Shown piece after piece: positions 18,720 to 26,997 of a DNA stretch of 64,000 nt; the stretch's first letter is position 1; every line of letters starts with the position of its first letter. The notes under the pieces were generated by a model. The model saw only the letters and a list, made by a program, of their open reading frames with translations. It did no database searches and was not told the origin of the DNA. Source of the stretch: Bacteroides faecichinchillae JCM 17102 (GTDB taxonomy: Bacteria > Bacteroidota > Bacteroidia > Bacteroidales > Bacteroidaceae); assembly GCF_000614145.1 (NCBI RefSeq), contig NZ_BAKK01000014.1, forward strand, positions 43,297-107,296. The letters are read 5' to 3'. Made by a program: the position numbers and the translations under genes.

Positions 18720-20021
18720 ATGGAAAAGAATATTGAAAAACAGAACACTAAACGGCGCAGCACTTTTGCCGTGTTGTTTTATATCAACCGTACGAAAGTT
18801 CGCAAGGACGGGATGTGCCAGCTATTGTGCAAGGTGAGCATTGATGCAGAATGGGCACAGATAGGAACCAAGGTTTCGGTCAATCCTGCCATCTGGAATC
18901 CGGAGAAAGGGCGTGCTGACGGAAGAAGCGAGAATGCCGTTACAGTAAACCGCGCCATAAATGACCTGACAAGCGAGATTGCCGGACATTATGAGCGGAT
19001 AAAAAATAGCCTGGGTTTCATCACGGCGGAACTGGTTAAGAATGCAGTCAAGGGTATCGGACAGAAACCGCTTACCCTGCTGGCTCTCTTCAGGGAGCAT
19101 AATGAGGAGTTCAAGAAACGTGTCGGGATAGACCGCATACAGGAGACATACGACTCCTATCTGCGTTCCTACAAGCATCTTTCCGCTTTCGTCCGGGAAA
19201 AGAGAGGTGTGGAGGATGTAACGTTACGAAGCCTTGACCGGGTGTTTTATGACGATTTCGAGGTATTCCTGCGTACAGTCCGCAACCTGAAGCCCAAAAG
19301 CGTGCATGAGCACCTGTACCGCTTGAAGAAACTCACGATGCGTGCGGTCAGCCAAGGAACATTGCGCCGCGATCCATATTGCCGCCTGCATCCCGAACTG
19401 CCCAAAAGGAAGAGCCGCCACATGAAACTGGAGGATCTCAAGACATTGATGACTACACCGGTGAAGAAGCCGCAACTGCAATTCGTACGGGATATGTTCA
19501 TCTTTTCGACGTTCACCGGACTGGCATATGCGGATTTGAAGAAGCTGTCAGTAAATGATATTACGCAGGCGAAGGATGGCATATGGTGGATTCATATCCA
19601 CCGGCAAAAGACCGACACGCTTTCCTCTGTCCGCCTGTTGGATATTCCACTCCAAATCATAGAGAAATACCGCAACCTAAGAACCGGGGACAGAGTTTTC
19701 AATATTTATACCCGCAGATATTTTATCCAGCTGACGAGAGAATTAGGCCGGGTATATGGATTTGATTTGACCTTCCACCAGGCCCGGCATAATTACGGAA
19801 CCCACATCACTCTTTCGCTCGGTGTTCCGATAGAGACGGTAAGCCGCATGATGGGACATACCTCCATTTCCACCACGCAGATTTACGCGCAGGTTACGGA
19901 TACGAAAGTGGATGAGGACATGAAACGGCTGAGAGCCACTGGTTTCGAAAACAGGATTGATTTGTGTGAAGAGGATTTCCCTACAAAGAAAAAACGAAAC
20001 AAGAAAGCGCAAACCGTATGA
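18720..20021 (+). CDS. Tyrosine recombinase/integrase 2, IntDOT-like
   Basis: A 433-residue recombinase of the same family as its upstream neighbour but clearly divergent from it. It shows the arm-binding start (STFAVLFYINRTKVRKDG), HIHRQKTDTLSSVRL, HQARHNYGTHITL and MGHTSISTTQIYAQV with the catalytic Tyr. The first catalytic Arg is an Ala here (FTGLAYADL). The basic C-terminal tail ends at a strong hairpin terminator. Tandem pairs of this kind occur in Bacteroidales mobile elements, where both may be needed for integration or excision. Confidence 0.92.
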   Translation: MEKNIEKQNTKRRSTFAVLFYINRTKVRKDGMCQLLCKVSIDAEWAQIGTKVSVNPAIWNPEKGRADGRSENAVTVNRAINDLTSEIAGHYERIKNSLGFITAELVKNAVKGIGQKPLTLLALFREHNEEFKKRVGIDRIQETYDSYLRSYKHLSAFVREKRGVEDVTLRSLDRVFYDDFEVFLRTVRNLKPKSVHEHLYRLKKLTMRAVSQGTLRRDPYCRLHPELPKRKSRHMKLEDLKTLMTTPVKKPQLQFVRDMFIFSTFTGLAYADLKKLSVNDITQAKDGIWWIHIHRQKTDTLSSVRLLDIPLQIIEKYRNLRTGDRVFNIYTRRYFIQLTRELGRVYGFDLTFHQARHNYGTHITLSLGVPIETVSRMMGHTSISTTQIYAQVTDTKVDEDMKRLRATGFENRIDLCEEDFPTKKKRNKKAQTV

Positions 20022-20030
20022 AACAAGAAA

Positions 20031-20071
20031 GCGGAGAAACGACCTGCCCGAGCCACAGGCTGTTTCTCCGC
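20031..20071. terminator. Bidirectional terminator between recombinase 2 and the HTH genes
   Basis: GCGGAGAAAC (20031-20040) and GTTTCTCCGC (20062-20071) form a perfect 10-bp inverted repeat between two convergent genes. Confidence 0.65.
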
Positions 20072-20091
20072 ACTTGATTAATGAGGAAGGG

Positions 20092-20403
20092 CTATACCCA
20101 GCGTTGTTCCTCCCGGCATCTCTTGTAGGCATCGTCCAGAATCTTCATGATATCGGACTCTTTGTAAAGAGCCTTCCCCTGAACCATGTAGTAAGGGATC
20201 ACACCGAATGCACGGTATTCCTGCAATGTGCGCCTGCTTACCCGCAGGACTTTGGAAAGTTCCTCGTCCGTAAGGAAACGTTCACCGTTGAAAAGGGATC
20301 TCGGCATATCCTCCATCGCTGAGAGCATCTTCTCCATTTTCTCCAACCCCTGGAACATAACGTCTATGCGCGGGTCTTTCTTGTCTATAAAATGATAGCT
20401 CAT
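20092..20403 (-). CDS. Small HTH DNA-binding protein (excisionase-like)
   Basis: A 103-residue protein with a MerR/excisionase-type helix-turn-helix: FLTDEELSKVLRVSRRTLQEYRAFGVIPYY, then a beta-wing GKALYKESDIMKIL. The N-terminal 45 residues are acidic and helical. Its ATG overlaps the stop of the preceding HTH gene (ATGA), so I choose this start. Such proteins in CTnDOT-type elements bind element ends or regulate excision; which role applies here is unknown. Confidence 0.8.
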   Translation of the reverse strand: MSYHFIDKKDPRIDVMFQGLEKMEKMLSAMEDMPRSLFNGERFLTDEELSKVLRVSRRTLQEYRAFGVIPYYMVQGKALYKESDIMKILDDAYKRCREEQRWV

Positions 20404-20696
20404 AATTTGCTCTTTATTAAAGGGTGATAACTCAATTCCAACAATCTCTGTATATCTTCTGGCTTGTAGAAGAGTTTGTTCTTGATACGGCTGAAAGGCA
20501 GTAAGCCTTTGGCCCGGTACGCCTGAAGGGTCTTTTTGTTGATGCGAAGCACATCGCACACCTCCTGGTTGTCCAGCCAGTTTTTTAGGCCGAGGTCTTT
20601 AACCGGACGGCATATCCATGTCACCCGTTCCTCGAACTCGCAAAAGCGGACACGCAGTTCTTCAAAAGTCTGTTTATCAATACATATAAGTTCCAT
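20400..20696 (-). CDS. Small HTH DNA-binding protein
   Basis: A 98-residue relative of the neighbouring HTH proteins, with WLDNQEVCDVLRINKKTLQAYRAKGLLPF followed by NKLFYKPEDIQRLLE. The start at 20696 follows a non-conserved upstream extension. It is coupled by a 4-base overlap to the next HTH gene. The set of three in a row is typical of Bacteroidales integrative elements. Confidence 0.8.
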   Translation of the reverse strand: MELICIDKQTFEELRVRFCEFEERVTWICRPVKDLGLKNWLDNQEVCDVLRINKKTLQAYRAKGLLPFSRIKNKLFYKPEDIQRLLELSYHPLIKSKL

Positions 20697-20715
20697 AATT
20701 CTTGTTCCGTTTAAT

Positions 20716-21033
20716 TTAAACATTTGTCTGGTGTCTGAATCTCGTCGGCAATGACTTGCCCTTCTGATTGAGGAAAGCCTCCACTTCGGATGCCTTGTAG
20801 TAGGTTCTCCCGTCAATCATGTAATAGGTCACGAGTTTCTTTTGCCGGTAACGCGCCAGCGTGCGCTTGGTGATGCCGAGCAGCTGGCACAGGTCATAGT
20901 TGTCCAAGAGCGTGTCGCCGTCCAAACAATCCTTCAGCTTGTTCATACGCTCCAATGTCCGCTCTATCTTGTCGAACCGTTCCATGATTTGGGTGAACAT
21001 CCCATGGGCGGTCTCACTGTTTATCTGTAACAT
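20716..21033 (-). CDS. Small HTH DNA-binding protein, first of three
   Basis: A 105-residue protein. An N-terminal helical region (FTQIMERFDKIERTLERMNKL) is probably a dimerisation coil, followed by the HTH core LLDNYDLCQLLGITKRTLARYRQK and the wing GRTYYKASEVEAFLNQKG. It heads a run of three related genes transcribed towards the recombinases. The 216 bases upstream contain no other gene. Confidence 0.8.
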   Translation of the reverse strand: MLQINSETAHGMFTQIMERFDKIERTLERMNKLKDCLDGDTLLDNYDLCQLLGITKRTLARYRQKKLVTYYMIDGRTYYKASEVEAFLNQKGKSLPTRFRHQTNV

Positions 21034-21249
21034 GACTAATCTGCTTTAGTGTAAATAATCGTTTGCTTACACCTTGTTGCGCAACAGGTTATATCATATT
21101 ATAAGACCAACGGCGTGCCAATGGCACCGATAGACACCAAAAAACACCGATATAGCATTGTATATCAGTGGGATAAAATTTCAATGATGTAAAAATGTCG
21201 ATTCCAAGAATCTTGCAAAATGCGAGATTCCTTTGCAGGATGCAATGGA

Positions 21250-21666
21250 CTATCGCGAGGATTTGCGGTAAATGATACGGGTAATCCCGTTTTTAAAAGT
21301 TTTAGACCGATGGAGTTCCCAGCGGTTGGCAGGGAGCTGTTGCAGGCAGGCGATGCCTTTCCCATATGTCAAGGGAAGGATATAAATCACAATTTCGTCG
21401 ATAAGGTGGTAGATGGTCAGCCCATGCAGCAAACCGAGGCTTTCCTTGCCGTATATCTCTGCCGTGTAGATGAACGAGGCATCTTTTTCGTCCTTCTCAC
21501 AAATCAAATCCAGCATGGGATAGCCAGGGAATAGCGTGAAGGTGCTCCTCTCGTGCCAGAATGGGAAACCTTGTCGTTCCGTCCTGATCCATTGCAACAG
21601 TTCCTCATCCTTGTCAGGAAGATAACCGTCCAATGTCACCGCGGTTATGATTTGTATTGTTGCCAT
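21250..21666 (-). CDS. RibD C-terminal/dihydrofolate-reductase-like protein
   Basis: A 138-residue protein of the RibD_C/DHFR-like fold: it begins IQIITAVTLDGYLPD, has an EIYGKESLGLLHGL segment and ends with YHLIDEIVIYILPLTYGKGI and a short KTFKNGITRIIYR strand. It is shorter than typical family members (about 170-190), so the nucleotide-binding centre is reduced. Genes of this type recur in Bacteroidales conjugative elements without a proven role. It lies directly behind a structured leader RNA with its own promoter and terminator, so expression may be attenuated. Confidence 0.65.
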   Translation of the reverse strand: MATIQIITAVTLDGYLPDKDEELLQWIRTERQGFPFWHERSTFTLFPGYPMLDLICEKDEKDASFIYTAEIYGKESLGLLHGLTIYHLIDEIVIYILPLTYGKGIACLQQLPANRWELHRSKTFKNGITRIIYRKSSR

Positions 21667-21683
21667 ACCTCTATCTGTATACC

Positions 21684-21928
21684 AAAATTAAAAGCGTGAA
21701 ACTCACGCACTATCAGGTAGAGGCTCTGGTAAGCCCATTGTAGAATCATGCATGAGCTCACGCTATAAGGCATAGCACAAGCTACACGCAATAATCTCTA
21801 CAATTTGAAATTTACCAGATTTCTACCTGAGATGTCTTGCGACTTATGTATATAATCAGCGGAAGTTTTACGCCCCCGCCGTTATCTTCTATGTTTAAAC
21901 CGGACACGGTTCTATGAACCCTCCAATC
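21684..21928 (-). ncRNA. Structured leader RNA or small RNA ending in an intrinsic terminator
   Basis: Read on the minus strand, a run of helices fits one folded RNA. P1 pairs 21916-21920 with 21908-21912. P2 is nine pairs, 21873-21881 with 21857-21865, three of them G-U. P3 has three helices of 9, 7 and 8 pairs: 21822-21830/21713-21721, 21812-21818/21726-21732 and 21797-21804/21737-21744. P4 inside it is twelve pairs, 21772-21783 with 21755-21766, three of them G-U. The hairpin GCGTGA-GTT-TCACGC (21694-21708) followed by TTTTAATTTT ends it, 17 bases before the downstream ATG. The G-U pairs exist only in the minus-strand transcript, which fixes the orientation. I cannot tell whether it is a known Rfam family. 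Confidence 0.6.
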
Positions 21929-21933
21929 TTTTG

Positions 21934-21941
21934 CAAATGTA
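21934..21941 (-). promoter_or_regulatory. -7 promoter box for the structured RNA
   Basis: TACATTTG on the minus strand matches TAnnTTTG and sits about 14 bases before the first helix of the leader RNA. No clear -33 TTTG is seen. Confidence 0.5.
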
Positions 21942-21964
21942 CGAATTATCGTTCATATTGAAAA

Positions 21965-23281
21965 TTATTTTATTCCGTATTTATTCATCTTGCGGTACAA
22001 GGTCGCCGGATTTATTCCCAGTAGCCGTGCCGACTGTTCACGGTGTCCGTTACACGCTTGTAGGGCGTTAATGATGGATTCTTTCTCTGCGTTCTCATCT
22101 TTCAATGGTAATACAACAGGAGCAATTCCCTCATTCGTATGCTCTGTCTGACCGCCTATATTCAAATCCGATAATTCCAGTAACGGGATTTCTGCAAGCA
22201 GCACGGCTCTCTTTACCATGTTCTGCAACTCCCTGACATTGCCCGGCCAGGAATAGGAGCGCAGGCGGTATATGGCATCGTCGGAAAAACCACATGTGTC
22301 CCGTTTGAGTTCTTTCGAGAAGCGTTTACGGAAAAATTCAGCTAAAGGCAGGATGTCGCCCGGACATTCTGCCAGAGAGGGTTGCCGTATCTCGAACTCG
22401 CAAAGGCGGTGGTAGAGGTCTTCCCGAAATCTCCCTTCATTAATCGCCCGTTCCATGTTTTCATTCGTGGCGGCTACTATTCTTACGTCCGCAATCTTTT
22501 CTTTTTGACCGCCTATAGGCATATAGATGTTCTCCTGCAATACCCGTAGCAGCATGGACTGTATCTCGAACGACATCGTTCCGATTTCGTCCAGAAACAA
22601 CGTACCGCCTTTTGCCATGTCGAAGAAACCGGGCTTGGCCGTGTCCGCACCCGTGAAAGCCCCTTTCTCGTGCCCGAACAGCATGGAGGGGGCAAGATCA
22701 CGTGGCAGGATGCTACAGTTGACCGCCACGAACGGCATTCCCACACGCCCGCTGTTCTCGTGGATGCTTTGGGCCACGGACTCCTTGCCTGTCCCGTTGG
22801 CACCGAGTATAAGCACAGACATGTCCGAGGGGGCGACCAGCCTCGCGTACCTTTCCACTTCAAGTATTTTGGGGCAGGTACGCTTGAACAGGTCTTTCGG
22901 TTTTGTGCGGACAGTCGCGAGCGGACGGAACATCTCTTCTGCCAGTTCAAGCAGGTGTTCCCGGTGTACCGGCTTGGGCAGGTAGTCCTTCGCTCCCAAT
23001 TTGATGGTGCGTACCACGTCCGGTACCGACACGTATTCCGTAGTTATGATGAAAGGTATGTCCCTTTTCTCCTTTTTAAGCCATTCCAGCAGGGAGATGC
23101 CGTTGCCTTCCGGCAGCCGGACATCAGACAGGATCAGATCGAATTGGTGCTTGCGTATCAACGCACGGGCTGCCGGTTCGTTCATGGCCGTCATCGCATC
23201 GTACCCGGCCTGCTCGAACCAGTCCTTCTGTCGCTGCGAAAGACTTACATTGTCTTCAACTATCAGTATTTTCCGTTTCAT
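21965..23281 (-). CDS. rteB: Sigma-54-type response regulator RteB
   Basis: A 438-residue NtrC-class regulator. The receiver domain has the phospho-acceptor Asp53 in DLILSDVRLP; the AAA+ domain has Walker A GANGTGKE (about 160-167), the sigma-54 contact motif GAFTGA (about 207-212) and GGTLFLDEIG; a Fis-type HTH (EQSARLLGINPATLYRKMNKYG) closes it. It overlaps the rteA-like kinase gene by 26 bases. In CTnDOT the RteA/RteB pair controls excision and transfer; the same role here is inference from the neighbouring integrases. The protein is intact. Confidence 0.85.
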   Translation of the reverse strand: MKRKILIVEDNVSLSQRQKDWFEQAGYDAMTAMNEPAARALIRKHQFDLILSDVRLPEGNGISLLEWLKKEKRDIPFIITTEYVSVPDVVRTIKLGAKDYLPKPVHREHLLELAEEMFRPLATVRTKPKDLFKRTCPKILEVERYARLVAPSDMSVLILGANGTGKESVAQSIHENSGRVGMPFVAVNCSILPRDLAPSMLFGHEKGAFTGADTAKPGFFDMAKGGTLFLDEIGTMSFEIQSMLLRVLQENIYMPIGGQKEKIADVRIVAATNENMERAINEGRFREDLYHRLCEFEIRQPSLAECPGDILPLAEFFRKRFSKELKRDTCGFSDDAIYRLRSYSWPGNVRELQNMVKRAVLLAEIPLLELSDLNIGGQTEHTNEGIAPVVLPLKDENAEKESIINALQACNGHREQSARLLGINPATLYRKMNKYGIK

Positions 23282-25594
23282 GGGCTATTTTGTTTATGGT
23301 GTTCTCCGCTTCCGTTACCAGCATGGAGATATGTTTTATAATCCGTCTCGTGTATTCTTCAATGACATCCTTACCGGCTGTCTCGTCTTTCAGCACTTCC
23401 CGGAAATCGTAAAACGGACCGTAGGACTGCAACAGTTCCAATGAGGGCTGTATTTTGTGGGCGATTTCCCGTAATCCGGCTCTGTCTCCGGCTCCCATGG
23501 CAGACCGGAGATCCTTTATATCCCGGTTGGATTGAGAAATGAACGTCCGGAGCAGTTTCCGCTTGTCCCGGACATCCGCCGTGAATGTGTCGAAATCGGG
23601 AACGCAGGGTTCTTCCGGTTCTGTATGGGATATAACAGCGGATATGGTATTCAGCAGTTCGTTCATCGAAAAAGGCTTGTAAACGCAGTCGGCAAAGCCG
23701 CTGCCAGTGAATGCCTCCTTTTCCCGGTCGCCTCTTGCCGTCATGGCTATGACAGGAATCGTGCGTGAATTGCCGATATTGGAATTACGCAGCAAAGCCA
23801 ATATCTCGAAGCCGTTGGTTCCCGGCATCTGTATGTCTGACAGTAGCAGGTCGTAATCCTGCTTGCGCATCTCCTTCACGAGTTCCTTGGCGTTGGAACA
23901 GGCGGTACAGGACACACCGTTACGCTCCAGCATCTCCTTGACGATTTCCAGTTGCAGACGGTCGTTGTCGATGACAAGGACGCTTTGGGGCAACGGGAAT
24001 GTCGTCCGCAATGCCGATGCCTCGTGTTCTATCCTTTCATCGGAAACCGGCAATGGCAACAATACCCGGAAAGTGCTTCCATGCCCGGGTTCGCTTTCGA
24101 CATCTATTTTTCCACCTAAAAGATTGACCAACCTTGCGTGATAGGGAGTCCAAGCCCGAAGCCGTCGGCGTTCATTTCCGAGACCAGACGTTCGAACGGG
24201 CGGAATATGCGTGAAAGGGTATCTTCGTCCATACCTATGCCTGTGTCCTTTATCTCCAAAGAGAGATTTCCGTCTTTGTAGGCGGCATTGAAACGTATCG
24301 TTCCGCTATCCGTGAACTTGACTGCATTCGCCAGCAGGTTGTCTATGATTTGTGCGATACGGTCTATGTCACCGTGAAGCACGACATCCGTATCCTTGAA
24401 ATCGCAAAGAAAAAGGATGCCTTTATTGTTCACCACATTGGAAAAGCCGGTGGCTATACGCTCCAACCAATCGTTCAGGCTGAATGGTACGTTGTTGCAT
24501 GTCTCCTTGGACTCGTTAAGACGGTACACGTCCAGCAGATTGTTCAAAAGGTGCAGGATATGCCTGCACACGATTCCGATATTGGTCAGGTGATGGTTTC
24601 GCCTTTTCCTATCACGGATATCCGCCGCCAGTTCCGCGCTGCCGTTGATGATATTCAGCGGGGCGCGTATATCGTGCGAGATGGTAAGGATGATATTCTT
24701 GCGTGTTTCCAGCAGTTCATTGTTCTTGTCTATGATACCTTTCATCTTGTCCCTGAGCCTTACATCCCATTTCAGATGCTTGTGGATAATCAGGTACGAG
24801 AATACCAGCAGGACGATTGCCGCAACTATCAGCCCCGTGATGATGGAGGTGGAGTAATTGTGCGCTTGCGCAATATATCGTTCTCTGTCTTGGAAGGCGG
24901 CTTGTGCGTGATTGTTGATGCTTCCGAGTAAGGCGAAGAGTTTCCGGTTCAAATCCTTGTTACGGACACGCAGGCTGTCGGTGTAGCCCTCCATATTGCG
25001 TATTCTCTCCGTTTGCAAGGCGATAAGCTGTTCGTTCAGAGAGCGGAGCCTGTTGGGAGACGCGGGCACTTGCACCGTTTCCTTGCCGCCGAACAGTCCT
25101 GCGATGCCTTTCTTCTTTCGCACGACGGTACGTGGTTGTATCGCTTGCCGGGCAGCTTCAGACAGATGATTGACAAGCAAGCTGTCGGCTTTGTCTTGCC
25201 GATGGAACACCTGCATGATTTGGTACAGGTGCCCCTCCTTGCTTGACAGCAATCCCCGAAGCGTGTCTATCTGATTGGTATCTACCATGTTGTCGCTGCC
25301 TATTTTCAAGACTTGCAGCAGGGAATCCACTCTCAACCGCCTCGTTTGGTAGGCACGGTAGTCCTCCTCCTCCCAAGCGATAACACTCTCGCCTAATGAG
25401 GCCAAAACTGTTATATTGCGGTGTATCTCGGATAGCTCACCCCGCACCTGGCGGATTTCTACGATGTCGGCCTCCAGTTCCCGGAGCCTCGCACGTTCAT
25501 GGAAAAGAATGGCGGCCATGCTGATGATAACAGCCATTAAAACCAGATATCCGAAAAGGATTTTCGCTTGTAGGGACACACTTTTTATCATCAA
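23256..25594 (-). pseudogene. rteA: Hybrid sensor histidine kinase RteA, frameshifted
   Basis: The first frame has a membrane helix at 10-28, a periplasmic coiled region, a second helix near 251-270, the H-box ISHDIRAPL (His307), the N-box NLLANAVKFT and DTGIGM. It breaks within the GFGLGLPITQG lid. The next frame resumes LVNLLGGKIDVESEPGHG and continues through a receiver domain (DLLLSDIQMPG) to a C-terminal HPt domain (EIAHKIQPSLE). One missing T in the GGTTTGG context near 24130 accounts for the break; corrected length is about 779 residues. If the break is real, ATP-lid geometry and both relay domains are lost. Confidence 0.85.
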
Positions 25595-25596
25595 TA

Positions 25597-25953
25597 TCAG
25601 CTATTTATCATATTCAGTATTTCTGGAACAGTGTTTCGGTTGTTCTCGTCCGGCAAGAGCAGATCGGTGAAAAGATGACCGTCGAGATGGTCGGTTTCAT
25701 GCTGGAGGATAATCACCGTAAATCTGTCGATGACCTGGTCACCTTCCGCTATGTCCAACACGTGTTCCGGTGCCAGACGGCGTTCGCGCATCAGATCGAT
25801 AATCCGTGCGGCCTTTGCCGTATCGGAGAAGGTGTATTCATAGATATGCTCCCTGGTCAGCAGGCTATCAGGCAGGGGTGTACCTGATGCTGTGATGGGA
25901 CATACCATTAAAAACAGTAAAATCTTGTAAAAGTGTAAAGTGTAGGTTTTCAT
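25597..25953 (-). CDS. Exported peptide-deformylase-like fragment
   Basis: A 118-residue protein with an N-terminal hydrophobic signal-like segment (ILLFLMVCPITASG). Its C-terminal QHETDHLDGHLFTD matches motif 3 of peptide deformylases, with His85, Glu86 and His89 as the HExxH set. Motifs 1 (GxGLAA) and 2 (EGCLS) are absent and the protein is about 60 residues short, so deformylase activity is doubtful. It ends two bases before rteA and probably starts the same operon, in the place tetQ occupies in CTnDOT. Confidence 0.6.
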   Translation of the reverse strand: MKTYTLHFYKILLFLMVCPITASGTPLPDSLLTREHIYEYTFSDTAKAARIIDLMRERRLAPEHVLDIAEGDQVIDRFTVIILQHETDHLDGHLFTDLLLPDENNRNTVPEILNMINS

Positions 25954-25989
25954 ATTCGGGAAATAAAATTGTCATGTAAAAAATAAAAC

Positions 25990-26029
25990 TACTCGTAAAA
26001 GTGAATCTTTTGGTTCACTTTTACGAGTA
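25990..26029 (-). terminator. Strong intrinsic terminator of the LIV/radical SAM operon
   Basis: A perfect 16-bp inverted repeat (25990-26005 with 26014-26029) encloses an 8-base loop. On the minus strand it is followed by GTTTTATTTTTT. It ends the leftward operon and insulates the deformylase-rteA-rteB unit. Confidence 0.85.
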
Positions 26030-26033
26030 ACGG

Positions 26034-26126
26034 TTAAGAGACATCCTCTGTCAATTGGCGTCCTGGCATCTGTTGTAAACGATCCTGCATATCCTTTCTT
26101 TCTTCCGTTTTCGGTGGCTTGTTCAC
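26034..26126 (-). CDS. Possible 30-residue peptide after LivM
   Basis: A GTG-started frame of 30 codons fits between the LivM stop and the terminator. The product is highly charged (starts MNKPPKTEERKD, ends RQLTEDVS) with no hydrophobic segment. A GAAGA sequence precedes the GTG. It may be a real short peptide of the operon or the tail of a gene destroyed by insertion of the operon; the sequence alone does not decide. Confidence 0.3.
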   Translation of the reverse strand: MNKPPKTEERKDMQDRLQQMPGRQLTEDVS

Positions 26127-26144
26127 TCTTCTTTTTATTTGAAC

Positions 26145-26996
26145 TTACTTTTGTGATTTCAATGACTTTATCATTATAAGAACAAGCGCCGTCCCATATA
26201 TAATCTGTTTGATATTCGCAGATATGGAGTTAGGTAGCCCCGCAAAACTTAGTAATTCAGGTAAAAGGATTAAGAAGCAGGAGGCAAGAAAAGAGCCCTT
26301 CAAGTTCCTGAAGCCTCCAATAATGGCAATGGATAGGATAAAGATAGACTCGTTTATGGTAAAACTGCTGGGATCAATATATGAAATATAATAGGCATAC
26401 AAGACACCCGGGATTGCTGCAATCATTCCACTTAATGTAAATACGGTCAATTTGGATAAATAGATGTTTTTCCCGATTGAGGCTGTATAAAGCTCATCTT
26501 CACTCAAACTGCGCAATGTATATCCGAACGATGTATTGACGATATAGGAAATAAGGATATGTATAATGAAGGTAAAGGATAGTGTCAACAGCAGAAACGG
26601 GAACTTGTCTTCAAAAATATATCCTCCGATATTCAGCATGGGGATATTTGCAATTCCCAAAGGTCCGTTAGTTACTTCCATCCAGTTATTCATCAGTGAG
26701 AATGCAATTACTTGTATGCCCAATGTGCAGATGATGAAATAGTCATCTATGGTCCGTAATGATATTGACGCAACGATTATGGATAATAATCCGTTTATCA
26801 GTATGGCTATGGGCAATATGAATAGAAAAGGTAGTTGAAACTGTGTAGTCAGGATAGCTGTTGTATAGGCTCCGACACCATAGAAACCTGCGTGAGCCAA
26901 TGACATCAGTCCTCCATATCCGGCAGCCAGATTGAGGCTTTGTGATAGCATTGTATAGATACATATCAATATCGAAAGATGCAAAATATATTCCAT
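26145..26996 (-). CDS. livM: LIV-type ABC importer permease, LivM-like
   Basis: A 283-residue inner-membrane permease of the branched-chain amino acid (HAAT) importer family. It shows SQSLNLAAGYGGLMSLAHAGFYGVGAY near the N-terminus, the signature of LivM proteins, about eight to ten helices, and an AIIGGFRNLKGSFLAS motif near the C-terminus where the ATPase docks. The ATG at 26996 sits two bases after the LivH stop, which decides the start. The actual substrate is unknown; the operon context argues against simple leucine uptake. Confidence 0.85.
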   Translation of the reverse strand: MEYILHLSILICIYTMLSQSLNLAAGYGGLMSLAHAGFYGVGAYTTAILTTQFQLPFLFILPIAILINGLLSIIVASISLRTIDDYFIICTLGIQVIAFSLMNNWMEVTNGPLGIANIPMLNIGGYIFEDKFPFLLLTLSFTFIIHILISYIVNTSFGYTLRSLSEDELYTASIGKNIYLSKLTVFTLSGMIAAIPGVLYAYYISYIDPSSFTINESIFILSIAIIGGFRNLKGSFLASCFLILLPELLSFAGLPNSISANIKQIIYGTALVLIMIKSLKSQK

Positions 26997-26997
26997 T

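Noticed and set aside
21684..21928. Group II intron remnant as explanation of the structured RNA
   Set aside because: The characteristic domain V hairpin and intron-encoded protein are not seen, although an Rfam search would be needed to exclude it.
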